This document shows positions 35,134 through 45,474 of a stretch of DNA of 64,000 nt, piece by piece. The stretch lies in NCBI GenBank assembly GCA_001632435.1, contig KV423916.1, forward strand, positions 248,001 to 312,000. Direction: 5' to 3'. Numbering within the stretch: the stretch's first letter is position 1; each line of letters starts with the position of its first letter. Made by a program: the position numbers and the translations under genes. The DNA is from Calocera cornea HHB12733. Taxonomy: Eukaryota > Basidiomycota > Dacrymycetes > Dacrymycetales > Dacrymycetaceae. The notes beneath the pieces are model-generated. The model saw only the letters and a program-made list of their open reading frames with translations, did not search any database and was not told where the DNA came from.

Positions 35134-35589
35134 CTAGGCGCTTTTGTTCTTGGGCAGATACTTCTCACGGACGGGGACTGCCAGGTAGAAGTTACCGTTG
35201 TCGGCCCACCCATGCACCATCGCCGTCACATCACTCCTCTGGAGGTCCCAGACGAAGATGAAGTTCAGAGTTCCTGGACAGCATAAGTGTCAACAAACAG
35301 CTCAGACAAGCGACAGTAAGGGAGGTACCTTTGCCGGGGCTGCTAGCAGTCAGCAACCAACGGCCACCCTGGTCGTTGATGCATTTGTAGCTTATGTTCT
35401 TCTCCTCATAGCCGGCGACTGGTGCCTCCATGTAAGTGTAATATCCTCCTAAGCACGCCTGCTCCTTAGGGAAAAGCCAAACTGAATTGGCAGGCTGCTC
35501 GGCTGCGACAGAAGGTGAGTGAGTCCTTGGGGTTGACATAACTGTGCCACAGAGTACTGACGGGGAATGTGAGCAGGAGGGTATGCCAT
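35134..35589 (-). CDS. Small 112-residue protein of unknown family, left-arm copy
   Basis: Three exons. Exon 1 encodes MAYPPAHIP. An intron beginning gtcagt and ending gtcgcag leads to QPANSVWLFPKEQACLGGYY, MEAPVAGYEEKNISYKCIND and QGGRWLLTASSPGKG. A second GT...AG intron leads to LNFIFVWDLQRSDVTAMVHG and WADNGNFYLAVPVREKYLPK, with a NKSA-stop end. No signal peptide, transmembrane helix or known catalytic motif; the repeated aromatic/beta pattern suggests a small beta-rich cytosolic protein. It is intact, and differs from the right-arm copy mostly at synonymous sites. A TATA-like element lies about 80 bp upstream. I do not recognise the family. Confidence 0.75.
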
Positions 35590-35669
35590 TTTGGAAGCTG
35601 AGAGTACGGACGGATGGTATGATCGATGATATGGGTATGGATTGTTGATGACCGTGCGTCTTCGTTACT

Positions 35670-35677
35670 CTTATATC
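35670..35677 (-). promoter_or_regulatory. TATA-like box of the left small gene
   Basis: Reads gatataag on the minus strand, about 80 bp before the start codon at 35589. The right copy has tatataag at the matching place, so the element is conserved between arms. Confidence 0.5.
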
Positions 35678-36019
35678 CCTTTCGCGTTTCTATGTAGGAG
35701 CGGACCTGGCGAATGCCTGAAGCCAATCGCACACCAGTCAGTGGTGGACATCAGAGTTGAAACTCAGTTCAGGGGAGCGAACATGGCCAGGGATGAGCAT
35801 CAAGAATCTCGTAAACCCTGTGGTTCGCAATGTAATATGGTAGCGCCCAGGGTTCTGCGGGATGGAGGGTGTCGGCACGGTGTGTGACGAGCTGGCGAGC
35901 TGGCAGCTTCTGTGAAGCGGGGACGCGGCGCCCGCTCACCATCAACCGGCGCGAGTATGCCAAGGTCCGTAGTGTGGGTTCTCTATTCATTGCTGCATGC
36001 CTATCTGAGCGTAATCACG

Positions 36020-36062
36020 CCGGATTAGCGCATATCCAGCGCATGGATATGCGCTAATCCGG
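36020..36062. repeat. 43-bp hairpin palindrome, left copy
   Basis: An 18-bp perfect inverted repeat, ccggattagcgcatatcc and its complement, around a 7-nt loop agcgcat. The right arm has the same 43 bp in opposite orientation with no difference. It lies about 430 bp upstream of the small gene's start. Confidence 0.9.
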
Positions 36063-36339
36063 CCTCCCTCAGGGAAGCTCTCTTTGTGTATGATTGGTTC
36101 CCACTCATTGTGGCGCACTCCTTTTGGGTCTGTCTTTGTTCTCTTAGGTCTAAACAATGGGTCACACTTAAGAGCAGGTCTGGCACGGCAAACTCCGGTG
36201 AAGAGTGACAAATGATGGCTTTGTAATGCTATTTACTGGGGCAACGTTCAACGGGTCTTTCATGCACCAAGACGGTAATCCTTTACAGACCCACCGGTCC
36301 ATGGTACAACTCTCATTGTATCTGCAGCATGGTGCATAT

Positions 36340-37300
36340 GGTCACGCCGGACCAATGCACATAGAAGTACGCAATCTGTCGTTCAACGCTCCCCGTCGCG
36401 GAAACCCCGGCCCGGCCCTCAATGCTGTCAACACGACCTGCGCGACATGCTGGACTGCTTTGCGCCATCCCGGGCCATACCGTCCCGTCCGACCGATGGA
36501 CGTCAAGGCTGACTATCTTTCTTTCAACTGTCGATGTCGGCGGCGCCATTTGACGCAGTCAGCGCGACTTGCACGATTTTCCCGGCTGATTTTCTTGCGT
36601 CATCTCCAGCCATACGTTCACGCCCGACCAATGGATGTCAAAGACGACTATCCTTCGTTCAACTGTCGAAGTCGGGTCGAGGAATCCCGCGCTGTCTTTC
36701 GGCCCGGTCAGCGCGACCTGCACCGCTGGCCGAGCCCGAGATCCCCAGCCATACATCCACGTCCGACGAAGGGACGTCAAAGCCGGCTCTCGCTCGTTCA
36801 ACTCTCGATGTCTCAGAAGCCCCACCCTGCTTCGTCTACCGAGATCCATCCACTGGCGAGAGCTGATACCACGCGTCCCGGCATTGGCTCCAAGGCCCAA
36901 GCACATATCGCGCCTTCTTCCATCCGAACAACAGGCTATTCATCCGATAACTTAGTGAGTATTTCGCCCAGCAGACCAATGGTTGGCCGCGCGCTGATGA
37001 AGTTTGATGGCGACAGTCCCTGCGAGGGGCGGTATCACATCTGAGCTCGAGCCATCGATGGACCTCGACGCCGTACGCCGCCTTGCCTCGCGGACCTGTG
37101 CTCCATGGAGCGATGTTTGTACGGACCCCTGCCTGGGCACTGGCGAGGCGCAGCCAGCACTGCCTATACCGCGTTTCCGCAAGCCTCCGAAACGAGCCAA
37201 CGCGACCTCTGACCGACGCGACCCGCCCAGCTGATGTGCGCGCTCTTCAGCCAGCCGGCCACGTCCGACGACGAATGAGCTTCGAAGCCAGCTGGGTTAC
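36340..37300 (+). repeat. Degenerate tandem repeat, period about 135-145 bp, left array
   Basis: Units share a core like cgaccaatggatgtcaaag followed by a ctttcaactgtcg-type stretch and a ccagccatac-type stretch. Cores begin near 36350, 36491, 36626 and 36765, with a further unit near 37260 after a more diverged part. The right arm has only two such cores. The array is partly open in one frame (RPMDVKADYLSFNC; RPMDVKDDYPSFNC), but spacing and decay argue against a gene. Confidence 0.65.
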
Positions 37301-37625
37301 TATTGTCCAACCCGCGACGGCGAAGCTGACACCCGGTGCCCGCCCTTCGACGCGATCACCGCGACGGTACTGTACCGGTGCGCGGCCCGCCCCGTAGAGT
37401 TGGGCGATCCCCAGCCATATGCAGCGCATGCGAAGCCGGAGTCTGGCCACCACCGAACAACGATCGCAACAAGGGCCGAACCGTATGCGGCAACAAACGG
37501 TCCGTGTTGTCGACATGTCTCGCGGGGTGCGAAGGCTGGAGGGCCGCGCCGCTCCCATCGCGAGGAGCGTCGGAGCCGAGGGTCGAGGGTCGGTGATTTC
37601 AGAGGGACGCCCTCTTTGTGTGCTC

Positions 37626-38307
37626 ATCGATCGCCGACGTCCAGTTTTGCTACACGTCCTTATGTACTTATTTGCTCCAATATGATGTGCGTAGGAGCCT
37701 ATATAACAATTCAGGCTCGTTCGCTGCTTTTTCTACGATACAAACTGTCTCCTAGCGCACATCCATCGCGCCAAATGAACGCACAATGATTGAGGAGTTC
37801 CTGTCTGCTCACACCGAGAGAACGAGAGCATCGTGTACGACACCTCAGCGCTCCTGAACGACCGTCGCAAGCGCAAGTTGCCCGGCTCAGCTTGGGCATG
37901 ACAGAGGACTTGCGGGGACGGACTCGCGTGTGAGGCACATTGCCCATCTCGCGCGACGTGTCGTGAGCCAGACAGAGGAGATCGGCATTTGCCGCACCCT
38001 ATCCTCGCCGAGTCGTACGATCCTGTCGCGACTGAATGCACGATCATCAAGACATGCCGGCCCGAGTCTAACTGCCGTCACCCCTCAGCGGGCGCCGGCG
38101 GCGTGGGCGTGGGAATGGGCTGTGTGCGCACATGTGCCCGACGCGTCCCACGCTCACCCTCCCGTCCTAATCGCCGAGCACGACGCGGGGTGGACAGTGG
38201 ACGGAGAAGATTCAACAACGGATATCAACCTCTGTTCTGACGGCGCCCAGTCTCCCCCTCTCTACTCACCCCGCCCCACCCACACAAGCTAGACAGCGCA
38301 GACACCG
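37626..38307. other. Intergenic stretch between left arm and MAPEG gene
   Basis: About 680 bp, GC-rich. Only shadow frames; it must include the MAPEG promoter. Nothing else recognised. Confidence 0.5.
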
Positions 38308-39194
38308 ATGTCCTTCCTCTCCCACCTCACCCTCGACACCCCGGGCCTCGCCCTGTACGCCCTCCCCGCAGCCTTCTTCGTCGGCCTTGCCCCGCACGTG
38401 CAAAAGATCATGCGTGCGCCCGGAACCCCGCCCGTCCCCGCTCCTCCCCATGCTGACCCCCTCGCAGTCTTCGAGTCCTCCGGGATAAAAATCGACAACC
38501 GCTCCCCGCGGTCCGTGACCTCCGCGGCAGAAAAGAAGGGCATCCCCGCGCCCCTCCTCGCAAAGGCCGACCGCCTCGCCGCAGCGCACCAGAACGGCAT
38601 CGAGAACTTCCCGCTGTTCGCTGCTGCTGTCCTGGCGGGGACGGCCGCGGGGCTGCCGGCGGCGAAGGTGAACCTGTTCGCGGGCGCTTAGTGCGTGTTC
38701 TTCTTTTCGGTGCTGTGAGACGGGCGGCGGAGCGGAGGCTGTCGCCCCGGCGTAATGTGATGTGAGAAGAGTGCTGATGCTGTTCATCTGGCAGCCTCGG
38801 CCTAAGGGTGGTGTACAACCTCGCCTACGCGAACCAGACCACGCTGGCCATCGCGGGCGTCCGCTCGCTCGCATTCTGGATCGGCACCGGTGCGTCTGCG
38901 TCCCGTCTGCCTCTCCCACTTCCCTTCCTTTCCCCTCTACCTTACCCTGCTGGCTGGGCTTCTCGCGTGCTGGATGCGGCGCGGAGGGCGGGTCAGTGAG
39001 CACCCGCCCGCCCACCCTCCCTCCTGTCCTCCTGGCGCGCGCGCGGGGAGGGGCGTCTCGCCTGCTGGCCGACGGGGGGAGGCGGAGGCGGTGGTGCTCG
39101 GTTTGGTTCGGACAGCAGGCTGATCCGCATCGTTCTAGGCTGGGCGTTCTACATCATGTGCTCTGCGGGGAGCGCGCTGGGCGCGAAGGCTTAA
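38308..39194 (+). CDS. MAPEG-family membrane protein
   Basis: Small four-helix membrane protein of the MAPEG superfamily (microsomal glutathione transferase and eicosanoid enzymes). The first exon runs from MSFLSHLTLDTPGLALYALP through a hydrophilic loop to LAKADRLAAAHQNGIENFPL and FAAAVLAGTAAGLPAAKVNL. An intron (about 38693-38793) joins FAGAY to LGLRVVYNLAYANQTTLAIA, the conserved YLxxRxxY region, then RSLAFWIGTG. The last short exon is WAFYIMCSAGSALGAKA and stop at 39192-39194. The E-N-F/P-L motif of MAPEG helix 2 is present. Whether it has glutathione transferase activity cannot be told. It is the first single-copy gene inside the inverted arms. Confidence 0.82.
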
Positions 39195-39482
39195 TGCCTG
39201 CTGCAGCGGCGCAGGATGGGAGGTGGTGGGGACCGAGGAGGTGGAGGGAGGGGGGAGGGGTGAGGGGGGCAGCACGGAGGGATGGTTGGAAAATGGGTCT
39301 GGAGGCATTGAGTGGATAAAAGGCGCCCGAATGTAGAGCGTGCGTATTATAACCATCTTACAATCATACAAGTCCTATCCTACACCGTTACACCCCGCAC
39401 CGCTGCATCCGGCTGGCTCGTACACCCTCCCGCACCACCCCTGTGTGTGCAACTGTAAACACAGACACCCCCCCGGCCCAGC
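39195..39482. other. Convergent interval, MAPEG / Sos7-like
   Basis: About 290 bp between two stop codons; 3' untranslated sequence only, as far as can be seen. Confidence 0.5.
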
Positions 39483-40904
39483 CTAGAGCGGCCGCCTGAG
39501 CAGCACCAGCACGCGCCGCACAAGCGCAGGCACGTCGTTCCCCGCCACGGCCAGGTCGACCGCTTCGGACAGGTCGAGTTTCTCTTCGAGCACCTGTCGG
39601 GTAGTGTGAGCGTGCTGTGGGCAGGAAGGGTGAAGGATGACGGAGGTGAAAGACGTGGGTGGGTGCTTGGGCGGGCGCTCGGGAAGGAGTGGAAGGAAGG
39701 AAAGAAGGGAGAAAGCAAGGAAGGAAGGGCCGACGCACCTTCGCATCCCCCAGCCTGCCTGTGCCGGGCTCGAACACCAAGCAAAGCGTGCGGTCCCCGC
39801 GCGGGGTGGCGTACACCACGCGCAGCTCGTTCTCCGTGTGTGCGATGAGGGAACGGATGCCCATCAAGTCTTTGTACCCCGCGATGGCGCTTGTGTACCT
39901 GTGCGGTGGGTGGTCAGCGCTGGCCGTGGACGCGCCGATACAAGGTGGAAGGAACGGAAGGAGAAGGGGAAGGGAAGGGGGAGGCAGCGCACCACGACAC
40001 GAGCTTCTCGACGCTCCCGTCCCTGCCCTCGCTCGCGCGTTTCGCCTCGGACAGCCGGCCCTCAGCAGTGATCCTCCCCAGCTCGACCTTCTCGAGCTCC
40101 CTGCCCTTCCTGCCGAGCAGCTGCTTGAGCTGGCCCAGCCCCTGGGTCCGCGCGTGCAGCTCCCCCGTCAGCTCCTGCAGCGTCTCCACCTGCTCATCGA
40201 GGATCTGCGTCGCGCGAGAGATCGTCATGCGCGACTCGGGCGGGTGCTGTGCGCGCAGCCGCGCGAGCTCCAGCTCCATGTCCAGGATCTCTTTGATTAG
40301 ATGGTCGGCTTCACGCGTGTCGGAGAGCGCTTGGACGTGCTGCGCTTCCACCCGGGGGGTGAGCGCGCGCAGCTGGGTTATGGAGCTGTCGAGCACGAGC
40401 TTGGACGTCTTGAGGGACGTCTTGAGCGCCGTGTTACTTTGCTCTGCCGAGAACGCCTATGAGTACCCCTGGATGGGAGGAGCGCGAATAAAAACAGGCG
40501 CACCCAGCTGCATGTTGTGCGCGGCTCTCAAGCTAGGCGGATCCTCCCTCAGAATATACCTCAAGAACCTTTCCTTGCTCTCCTGCTCGAGATACTTGAA
40601 CTTGACCTTGGTGAAGTAGTCCTTGTAGTCCGCGACGTCGCGGTCGATGAGGGCCGGGTTGAGCGGCTGGAGGGAGATGAGCGAGTCGGAGAGGGTGGGC
40701 AGGTCGGAGGACGCCCGGTCCAGGTAGGCGCTGTGCAGGGCTGTGAGGTGCAGGGGGTGGGTGCTGTAGGATTGCGCGAGCCTGCGGGTGGTTGATTGTG
40801 AGTGATACAGTATGTGCGGTTGGGGGGCATACGCACTTGCGGACCGCATCGAGGTCCATTGTACTGGATGTAGCCATTGTTGCAGAAGTAGAAGCAGTCA
40901 TCAT
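39483..40904 (-). CDS. Sos7-like kinetochore protein
   Basis: Predicted homologue of Sos7 (fission yeast; Kre28 in budding yeast), partner of the KNL1/Spc7 scaffold at the outer kinetochore. The start at ATG 40904 (MMTASTSATMATSSTMDLDA) precedes an intron. The diagnostic N-terminal block is DRDVADYKDYFTKVKFKYLE followed by QESKERFLRYILREDPPSLR. Long coiled-coil segments follow (KTSKLVLDSSITQLRALTPR; RATQILDEQVETLQELTGEL), ending in DLMGIRSLIAHTENELRVVY and VVYATPRGDRTLCLVFEPG. The final exon is EEKLDLSEAVDLAVAGNDVP up to a stop at 39483. It is divergent from a kinesin-10 gene. Confidence 0.72.
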
Positions 40905-41224
40905 GCCGCGGTCGACAGAGTCGTGGTGAACGTCGTGTACAACAAACAGCCCGCCGCCCTCGCCGCCCCGCGCGTCACGCGCGTTGCTTTCTTTCCCGCC
41001 CACGCCTCACGTGACTCACTCGCCGCGCGTCAAATGCCTCCGCCGGTCTGCATGCCTCCGCGCATGCCGGGGAACATTCACCTGTCGCAACGGGGCAGGG
41101 AGGGACGGCGCGTGCCTTTGTTGGTGAAACATCCTCCAGGCGCGAGCTGCCTTGTTCTTCCTCGCCATACCGACACCGCAGCGACACCCTCGGCGACACC
41201 GGCACCCCAGCAAGGAGAGACGAC
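40905..41224. promoter_or_regulatory. Divergent promoter interval, Sos7-like / kinesin-10
   Basis: 320 bp between two mitotic genes. It contains gacgcg (minus strand, 40971-40976) and acgcg (40977-40981), like MluI cell-cycle boxes; tttcccgcc (40992-41000), an E2F-like site; and tcacgtga (41007-41014) overlapping tgactca (41012-41018), like bHLH and bZIP sites. Motif matches are seen; function is inferred. Confidence 0.45.
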
Positions 41225-44102
41225 ATGGCCACCGCAAAAGTGAACATCACCATCCGGTGTCGGCCATTCCTCCCCACCGAGGACGCCGACGACGCGGTCC
41301 ACATCACCGGCCACAGCGAGGACACAGAGGGGTTCGTCACCGTCGTCAACCCGCGCGATGCGAGGGAGAAGTTCAGGTTCAGGTGCGCTGGCCTTTCCTC
41401 CGTCTTGACGGCGTATTCGCCTCCCCTTCCTCTTTTTCGTGGGGATCCGTACCCCTTTGGGCCTGGTGTCCGGTTTGGTGTGGATGAGAAGGGAGCGCTG
41501 AGCTGACGACACATTCCCACGCGGCAGCTTCAACAGCTGCTGGGACGCCACCAACACGCAGGAGGAGATCTTCTCCCGGGACGTGCGGCCGATTCTCGAG
41601 CAGGTCCTCTCAGGCTACGTACGTCCTCCCCGCCCCGCTCTCCAACCGCAACCGCAACCGCAACCGCTGCTGACGCTGACGCTGACCCCGACCTGCCCGC
41701 GCAGACAGCCTGCATCTTCTGCTACGGCGTCACCTCCTCCGGCAAGACCCACACGATGCAGGGCTCGCCCTCCCACGCGGGGATCATCCCCCGGGTCGTG
41801 CGCTACTTCCTGGCCTCCGGCCAACCTGCCTCCTCCCAACACGATTCTGAACACCAGCATGAGCACGGCGAGCGACCGGGACGGGCCGTCGCGGTCCACC
41901 TGAGCTATATGGAGATCTACCGGGACGAGGTGTACGACCTGCTCGTGCCGCGGGCGGAGGGGTCCAAGCTCCCCGTGCGCGAGTCCGGCGGGCAGATCTA
42001 CGTCGCCAACCTGACAGAGGTACGCTGCCCTCATTCCACTCGATCCATCTGGCTGGCTGGGCGTGGATGTGCTTGGGTGTGCGGCTGCTGATGCCTGCTG
42101 CCTGCTGCTGTAGCGGGCGATCGGCAGCGCACAGCAGTTCGAGGAGCTGTTTGCTGTCGCGTGCAAGTCCCGCTCGATCGGGTCGACGCTGCTCAACGCC
42201 GCATCTTCCCGCTCCCACGCGATCCTTACCATTCGCGTGCGGCTCACCCACTCGAACGGCAGCAGTACGTCCCCCAACCCCTATCCCCGCATCCGCGCGA
42301 ACTGACGCGCCGCCGCGCCGCCCAGTGACAGAAGGCAAGATCAACCTGGTCGACCTGGCCGGAAGCGAGAACAACAAGCTGACGGGGAACGACCCCGCGC
42401 GCATGGCCGAGAGCAGCGCGATCAACCGCTCGCTGTCCGTGCTCGGCCAGGTCGTCGACGCGCTGAACCGCGGCCTCCCGCGCGTCCCCTACCGCGACTC
42501 GAAGCTCACCCGGATCCTCCAGCCCTTCCTGGGCGGCAACAGCATGAGCCTCCTCATATGCAACATTGCCCCTGGGGCTAAGTTCAGGCAAGACACACTT
42601 AATACCCTCAACTTTGCGAACCGCACGAAGGAGGTCGAGAACCGGCCTGTGCAGGCGGCCCCGACCAAGGTGCCGGACAGGCCTAAGCCGGCACATCGTA
42701 AGCACCTTCCCAGCCTTGCCTTGCCTTCCCGTTTCGCCTCATATTGATAATGCACGTGGTATAGAACGGCGGTACTCCGAGCTCCCCCGCCCGCGCAGCT
42801 CGCTCCTCCCCGCCCCGCCCCCTCCCGTCGCCCGCCCCCACCCGCCAAGGCCGCGCAGCTCGTTGCTCCCCAGCGGCCCACCGCCCTCCTTCGCCCGCCC
42901 GACCGCGTCAAGCAGGCGCATGTCGAGCCTTCCGACGCCTATCAAAGCGCGGCGGCAGAGCGTGCTGCCTCGCTCCGAGTCGGCCTCGGCCTCGGGCCCT
43001 CGAGCTCCCAGCGGCGAGTTCTCCTTCCACATCCCGCACCCCCAGCCAGCGCCGGACGACGTCCAAGCGCAGATCGCGGCCGCCGTCGAGCGAGAGGTGA
43101 AGCGGCAGGTCGAGGAGCGCATGCGTGCTGTCGAGCTAGCGAAGCGGGAGGAAGAGGAGATGATGCTGCGCGAGCGGAGGGGGTGGGAGCGCAAGGCAAA
43201 GGAGGCGGAGGAGCTGAGGAAGAGGGTGGAGGAGCTGGAGAGGAGGAAGTAGGTGGTGGTCCTTTCGCTCCGTTCTGATGCGGTGCTGATGGGATTCGGG
43301 GTAGTGCTGCTACGGTGGATGCTGGTGCGGAAGAGGATGTCGCCCAGGTCTTGTCCCCGGATGGGAACAAGAAGCTCGCCCAGGGGCTGGTGGTGATGGC
43401 CCGGACTGCGCAAGACAAGTACGCCCGTGTTTGTTCTACCGGTGAATATCTGTTGACGGAGTCGGAGGGGCGATCTGGACAAGGCCCTGCAGTCGTACAA
43501 GCGCGCGCTGCAGTATGTACCCAATAACAAGAAGCTGCAGGTTCGGTGTGTGCCGTGCTCTTTTCGCGCTTGCAGCACACGCTCCTGACCGTTGTATGTC
43601 GCGCAGGATCGAGGAAGTCAAGAGCGCGATAGAGGAAGGCAAGACGCTCACGCAGTTCAAGCGGGACCGCCTGACCCGCGCAACGGGCAACCACAGCAGC
43701 AGCACGACGAACAAGCTCGCCTCGTACGCCGCCCTGAGCGCCGCGCCGGGGAAGAAGCGCCCTCGGTCCAAGACCGTGCCTGGGTCCTACGACGCTGACG
43801 GGGAGAGCGAGAACGAGAACGAGAACAGACCCCCGCCACCGCAGCAGCCAGCCAGGCGGATGGAAGCGTTCCGCTCGCTGACGGAGATGACGCTCGAGTA
43901 CGCGCGCGGCCCGCCCACCCCGAGCGCCAACAAACGGCGCAAGTCCAACAGGGGGAACCCGTTCCCCCCGCCGATCCTGGAGGTCGAGGACTCGCCCTTG
44001 CCTACGCTGGCCGAGACGCCTGACGGGATGGGGGTCGGGCCCAAGTTGGCCAGGTCGAGGAGGGTCGCCCTCCAGGAGGTGCAGAATGTTGCGGACCTGT
44101 AG
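41225..44102 (+). CDS. Kinesin-10 (KID/KIF22-type chromokinesin) with a TPR-like tail
   Basis: N-terminal motor: [20 protein letters not shown], the P-loop [31 protein letters not shown], switch [16 protein letters not shown], switch [20 protein letters not shown], then [20 protein letters not shown] and [20 protein letters not shown]. The [20 protein letters not shown] form and NIAP...[17 protein letters not shown] neck point to kinesin-10. A Ser/Pro-rich linker leads to a coiled coil ([20 protein letters not shown]). Then, across correctly phased introns, comes [20 protein letters not shown], a TPR-like helix pair not usual in KIF22. The basic/acidic tail ends [11 protein letters not shown]. 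Probable role: chromosome-arm binding and congression in mitosis. The intron at about 41620-41700 holds an (accgca)n and (ctgacg)n microsatellite. Confidence 0.85.
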
Positions 44103-44523
44103 AGGATGACGAGCTGATTGCGGATTACGGCGTATCTATCCTGGTCCAGCAGGTCTGGACCAGGGCATGGTCTGCCGCTGTTTTACGAACGAACATTTTC
44201 TTGCTCGAGAACATGTACTTTTTTGTCTCGTCCTGTCGTTCCTTGTACCCCTCTCACCTGATTCCTACATATGCGATACCAGACGCTAACACTGTCCTTA
44301 TAGAAATTGACAATCTGATCTGATCTTCGAAACATGCTTTCCTGATTCCTGACAAGGATAGCCAGGCGGCACGATGAGGGACGCGACGCGCAAGTGCATC
44401 AACTCGTGATCATTAGAGTCTAGCATACAAGTGCCGCCCGAAGCGGAGCGGGCGCGCGTCCCTGCCCGCACAAAACCGAGAAGTGACAGAAGAGCAGAGC
44501 AGACGCAGACGCAAAGCAGCCGT
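44103..44523. other. Convergent interval, kinesin-10 / RPL22
   Basis: About 420 bp between stops, lower GC than the flanking genes; no gene recognised. Confidence 0.55.
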
Positions 44524-45081
44524 CTACTCCTCGTCCTCCGCATCCTCGGCGATGTTGTAGAACCGCAGCTCGTACCTGTCCTTCTCTGTGGCGACGACCC
44601 TAGCACGCGGGGTCAGTACGATAATCCGAGCTGGGCCGACTGGGAGGGAAGGAAAGATGGGATGGGATGAGAGGCACGCACCGGATCCAGTCGCGCAGCT
44701 GGTTCTTCTTCAGGAACTTCTTGGTGAGGTATTTGAGGTAGCGCTTCGAGAAGGGGATGGAGGCGTTTACTGCGAGCTTGTTGGAGCCTGCCCATCACAG
44801 CCGTCGTCAGTAAGTATGTTGCCCAACTGAAGCTGCCCGCAGGCGAGTTTACGCACCCTCCTTGGAGATCTTGACGCTCTCTCCGAGCGCGCCCGGCTTC
44901 CCATCGACCTTTATCCTGTCCCTGAGGAACTTTTCGTACAGCGCGCCGTCGAAGACGCCGTCGCCCGCGGGCTTGGAGTAGTCGATCACGAACTTGTGCT
45001 TGGCGGCGAGGGGCTTGGCGGCCTTGGGCTACATGGGGCTCAGCCTACTGAGAAGGGGACTCAGCAAAGCCGGCGTACCAT
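44524..45081 (-). CDS. RPL22: 60S ribosomal protein L22
   Basis: Eukaryotic large-subunit ribosomal protein eL22. The coding part of exon 1 is only the ATG (45079-45081). A 50-nt intron (45029-45078) follows, then [40 protein letters not shown] and [16 protein letters not shown]. Two further introns lead to [20 protein letters not shown] and [20 protein letters not shown], then [18 protein letters not shown]. All conserved eL22 blocks and the acidic tail are present; length about 120 residues is normal. Divergent from CBF5, another ribosome-biogenesis gene. Confidence 0.96.
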
Positions 45082-45474
45082 TTTGGTTAGTTGGGCGGGT
45101 GGGGAGGGAGGAGTAGAGGTGGTCGGTAGGGAGAGTGAGGAGGGTGCGAGTGCCGACGACGAGGACGGTTTGGTCCAGTAAGGGTGCACGCACGCCGAAA
45201 GGGAAAGTGGTACTGTACAGCACTAGGTTGTTCAGGGCCGTCCCCGCATGGAGGCTGAAAGCGGAGGTAACTGGGTAGCGAGTGGCTGTGAGCGGAGGCG
45301 GAGAAGCCGCGCGGGTGCAAAAGGTTGAGTGGTCGATGATTTTGTCGTGAGCGGGACCGCGTGAGCGACTCGAGAAACAGGAAAGGGCGCTCGACGGCAC
45401 AGAGCGCATACAGTCCACTCCCCTCCCTCCTCTGCTGCTCTTCCTCGGTCTGTACCTCTCCCTTCCTCCCCACC
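45082..45474. promoter_or_regulatory. Divergent promoter interval, RPL22 / CBF5
   Basis: 393 bp between a ribosomal protein gene and a ribosome-biogenesis gene, so co-regulation from one interval is plausible. I did not find a named ribosomal-gene motif with confidence. Confidence 0.4.

Larger units (their letters stand above)
30990..37625 (+). repeat. Left arm of a large inverted segmental duplication
   Basis: The reverse complement of about 47545-53070 aligns along this interval in the same order: F-box-like gene, membrane-protein gene, small gene, 43-bp hairpin, about 140-bp repeats. Examples are the shared gccggctatcgt and tcgttgacgtct near 34780, the hairpin at 36020, and caacaaacg plus gtcggagccgag near 37490-37580. 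Divergence is substantial, with many substitutions and indels. The left arm is about 1 kb longer, mainly from extra repeat units. Arm ends are approximate. Confidence 0.85.

Noticed and set aside
36020..36062. Hairpin as a transcription terminator or tRNA-like gene
   Set aside because: Intrinsic terminators are not expected in fungal nuclear genes and the stem does not fit a tRNA cloverleaf.
36205..37044. 279-codon frame across the left repeat array
   Set aside because: Repeated RPMDVKxDY pieces looked protein-like, but the counterpart in the right arm is not open in the same frame and unit spacing is not a multiple of three throughout.
30990..37625. Idea that the arms are long terminal inverted repeats of a giant transposon
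   Set aside because: The enclosed genes are conserved housekeeping genes, there is no transposase, and no target-site duplication could be identified at the approximate outer ends.
42739..43578. 279-codon minus-strand frame
   Set aside because: Shadow of kinesin-10 exons, Ser/Arg-rich; no conserved domain.
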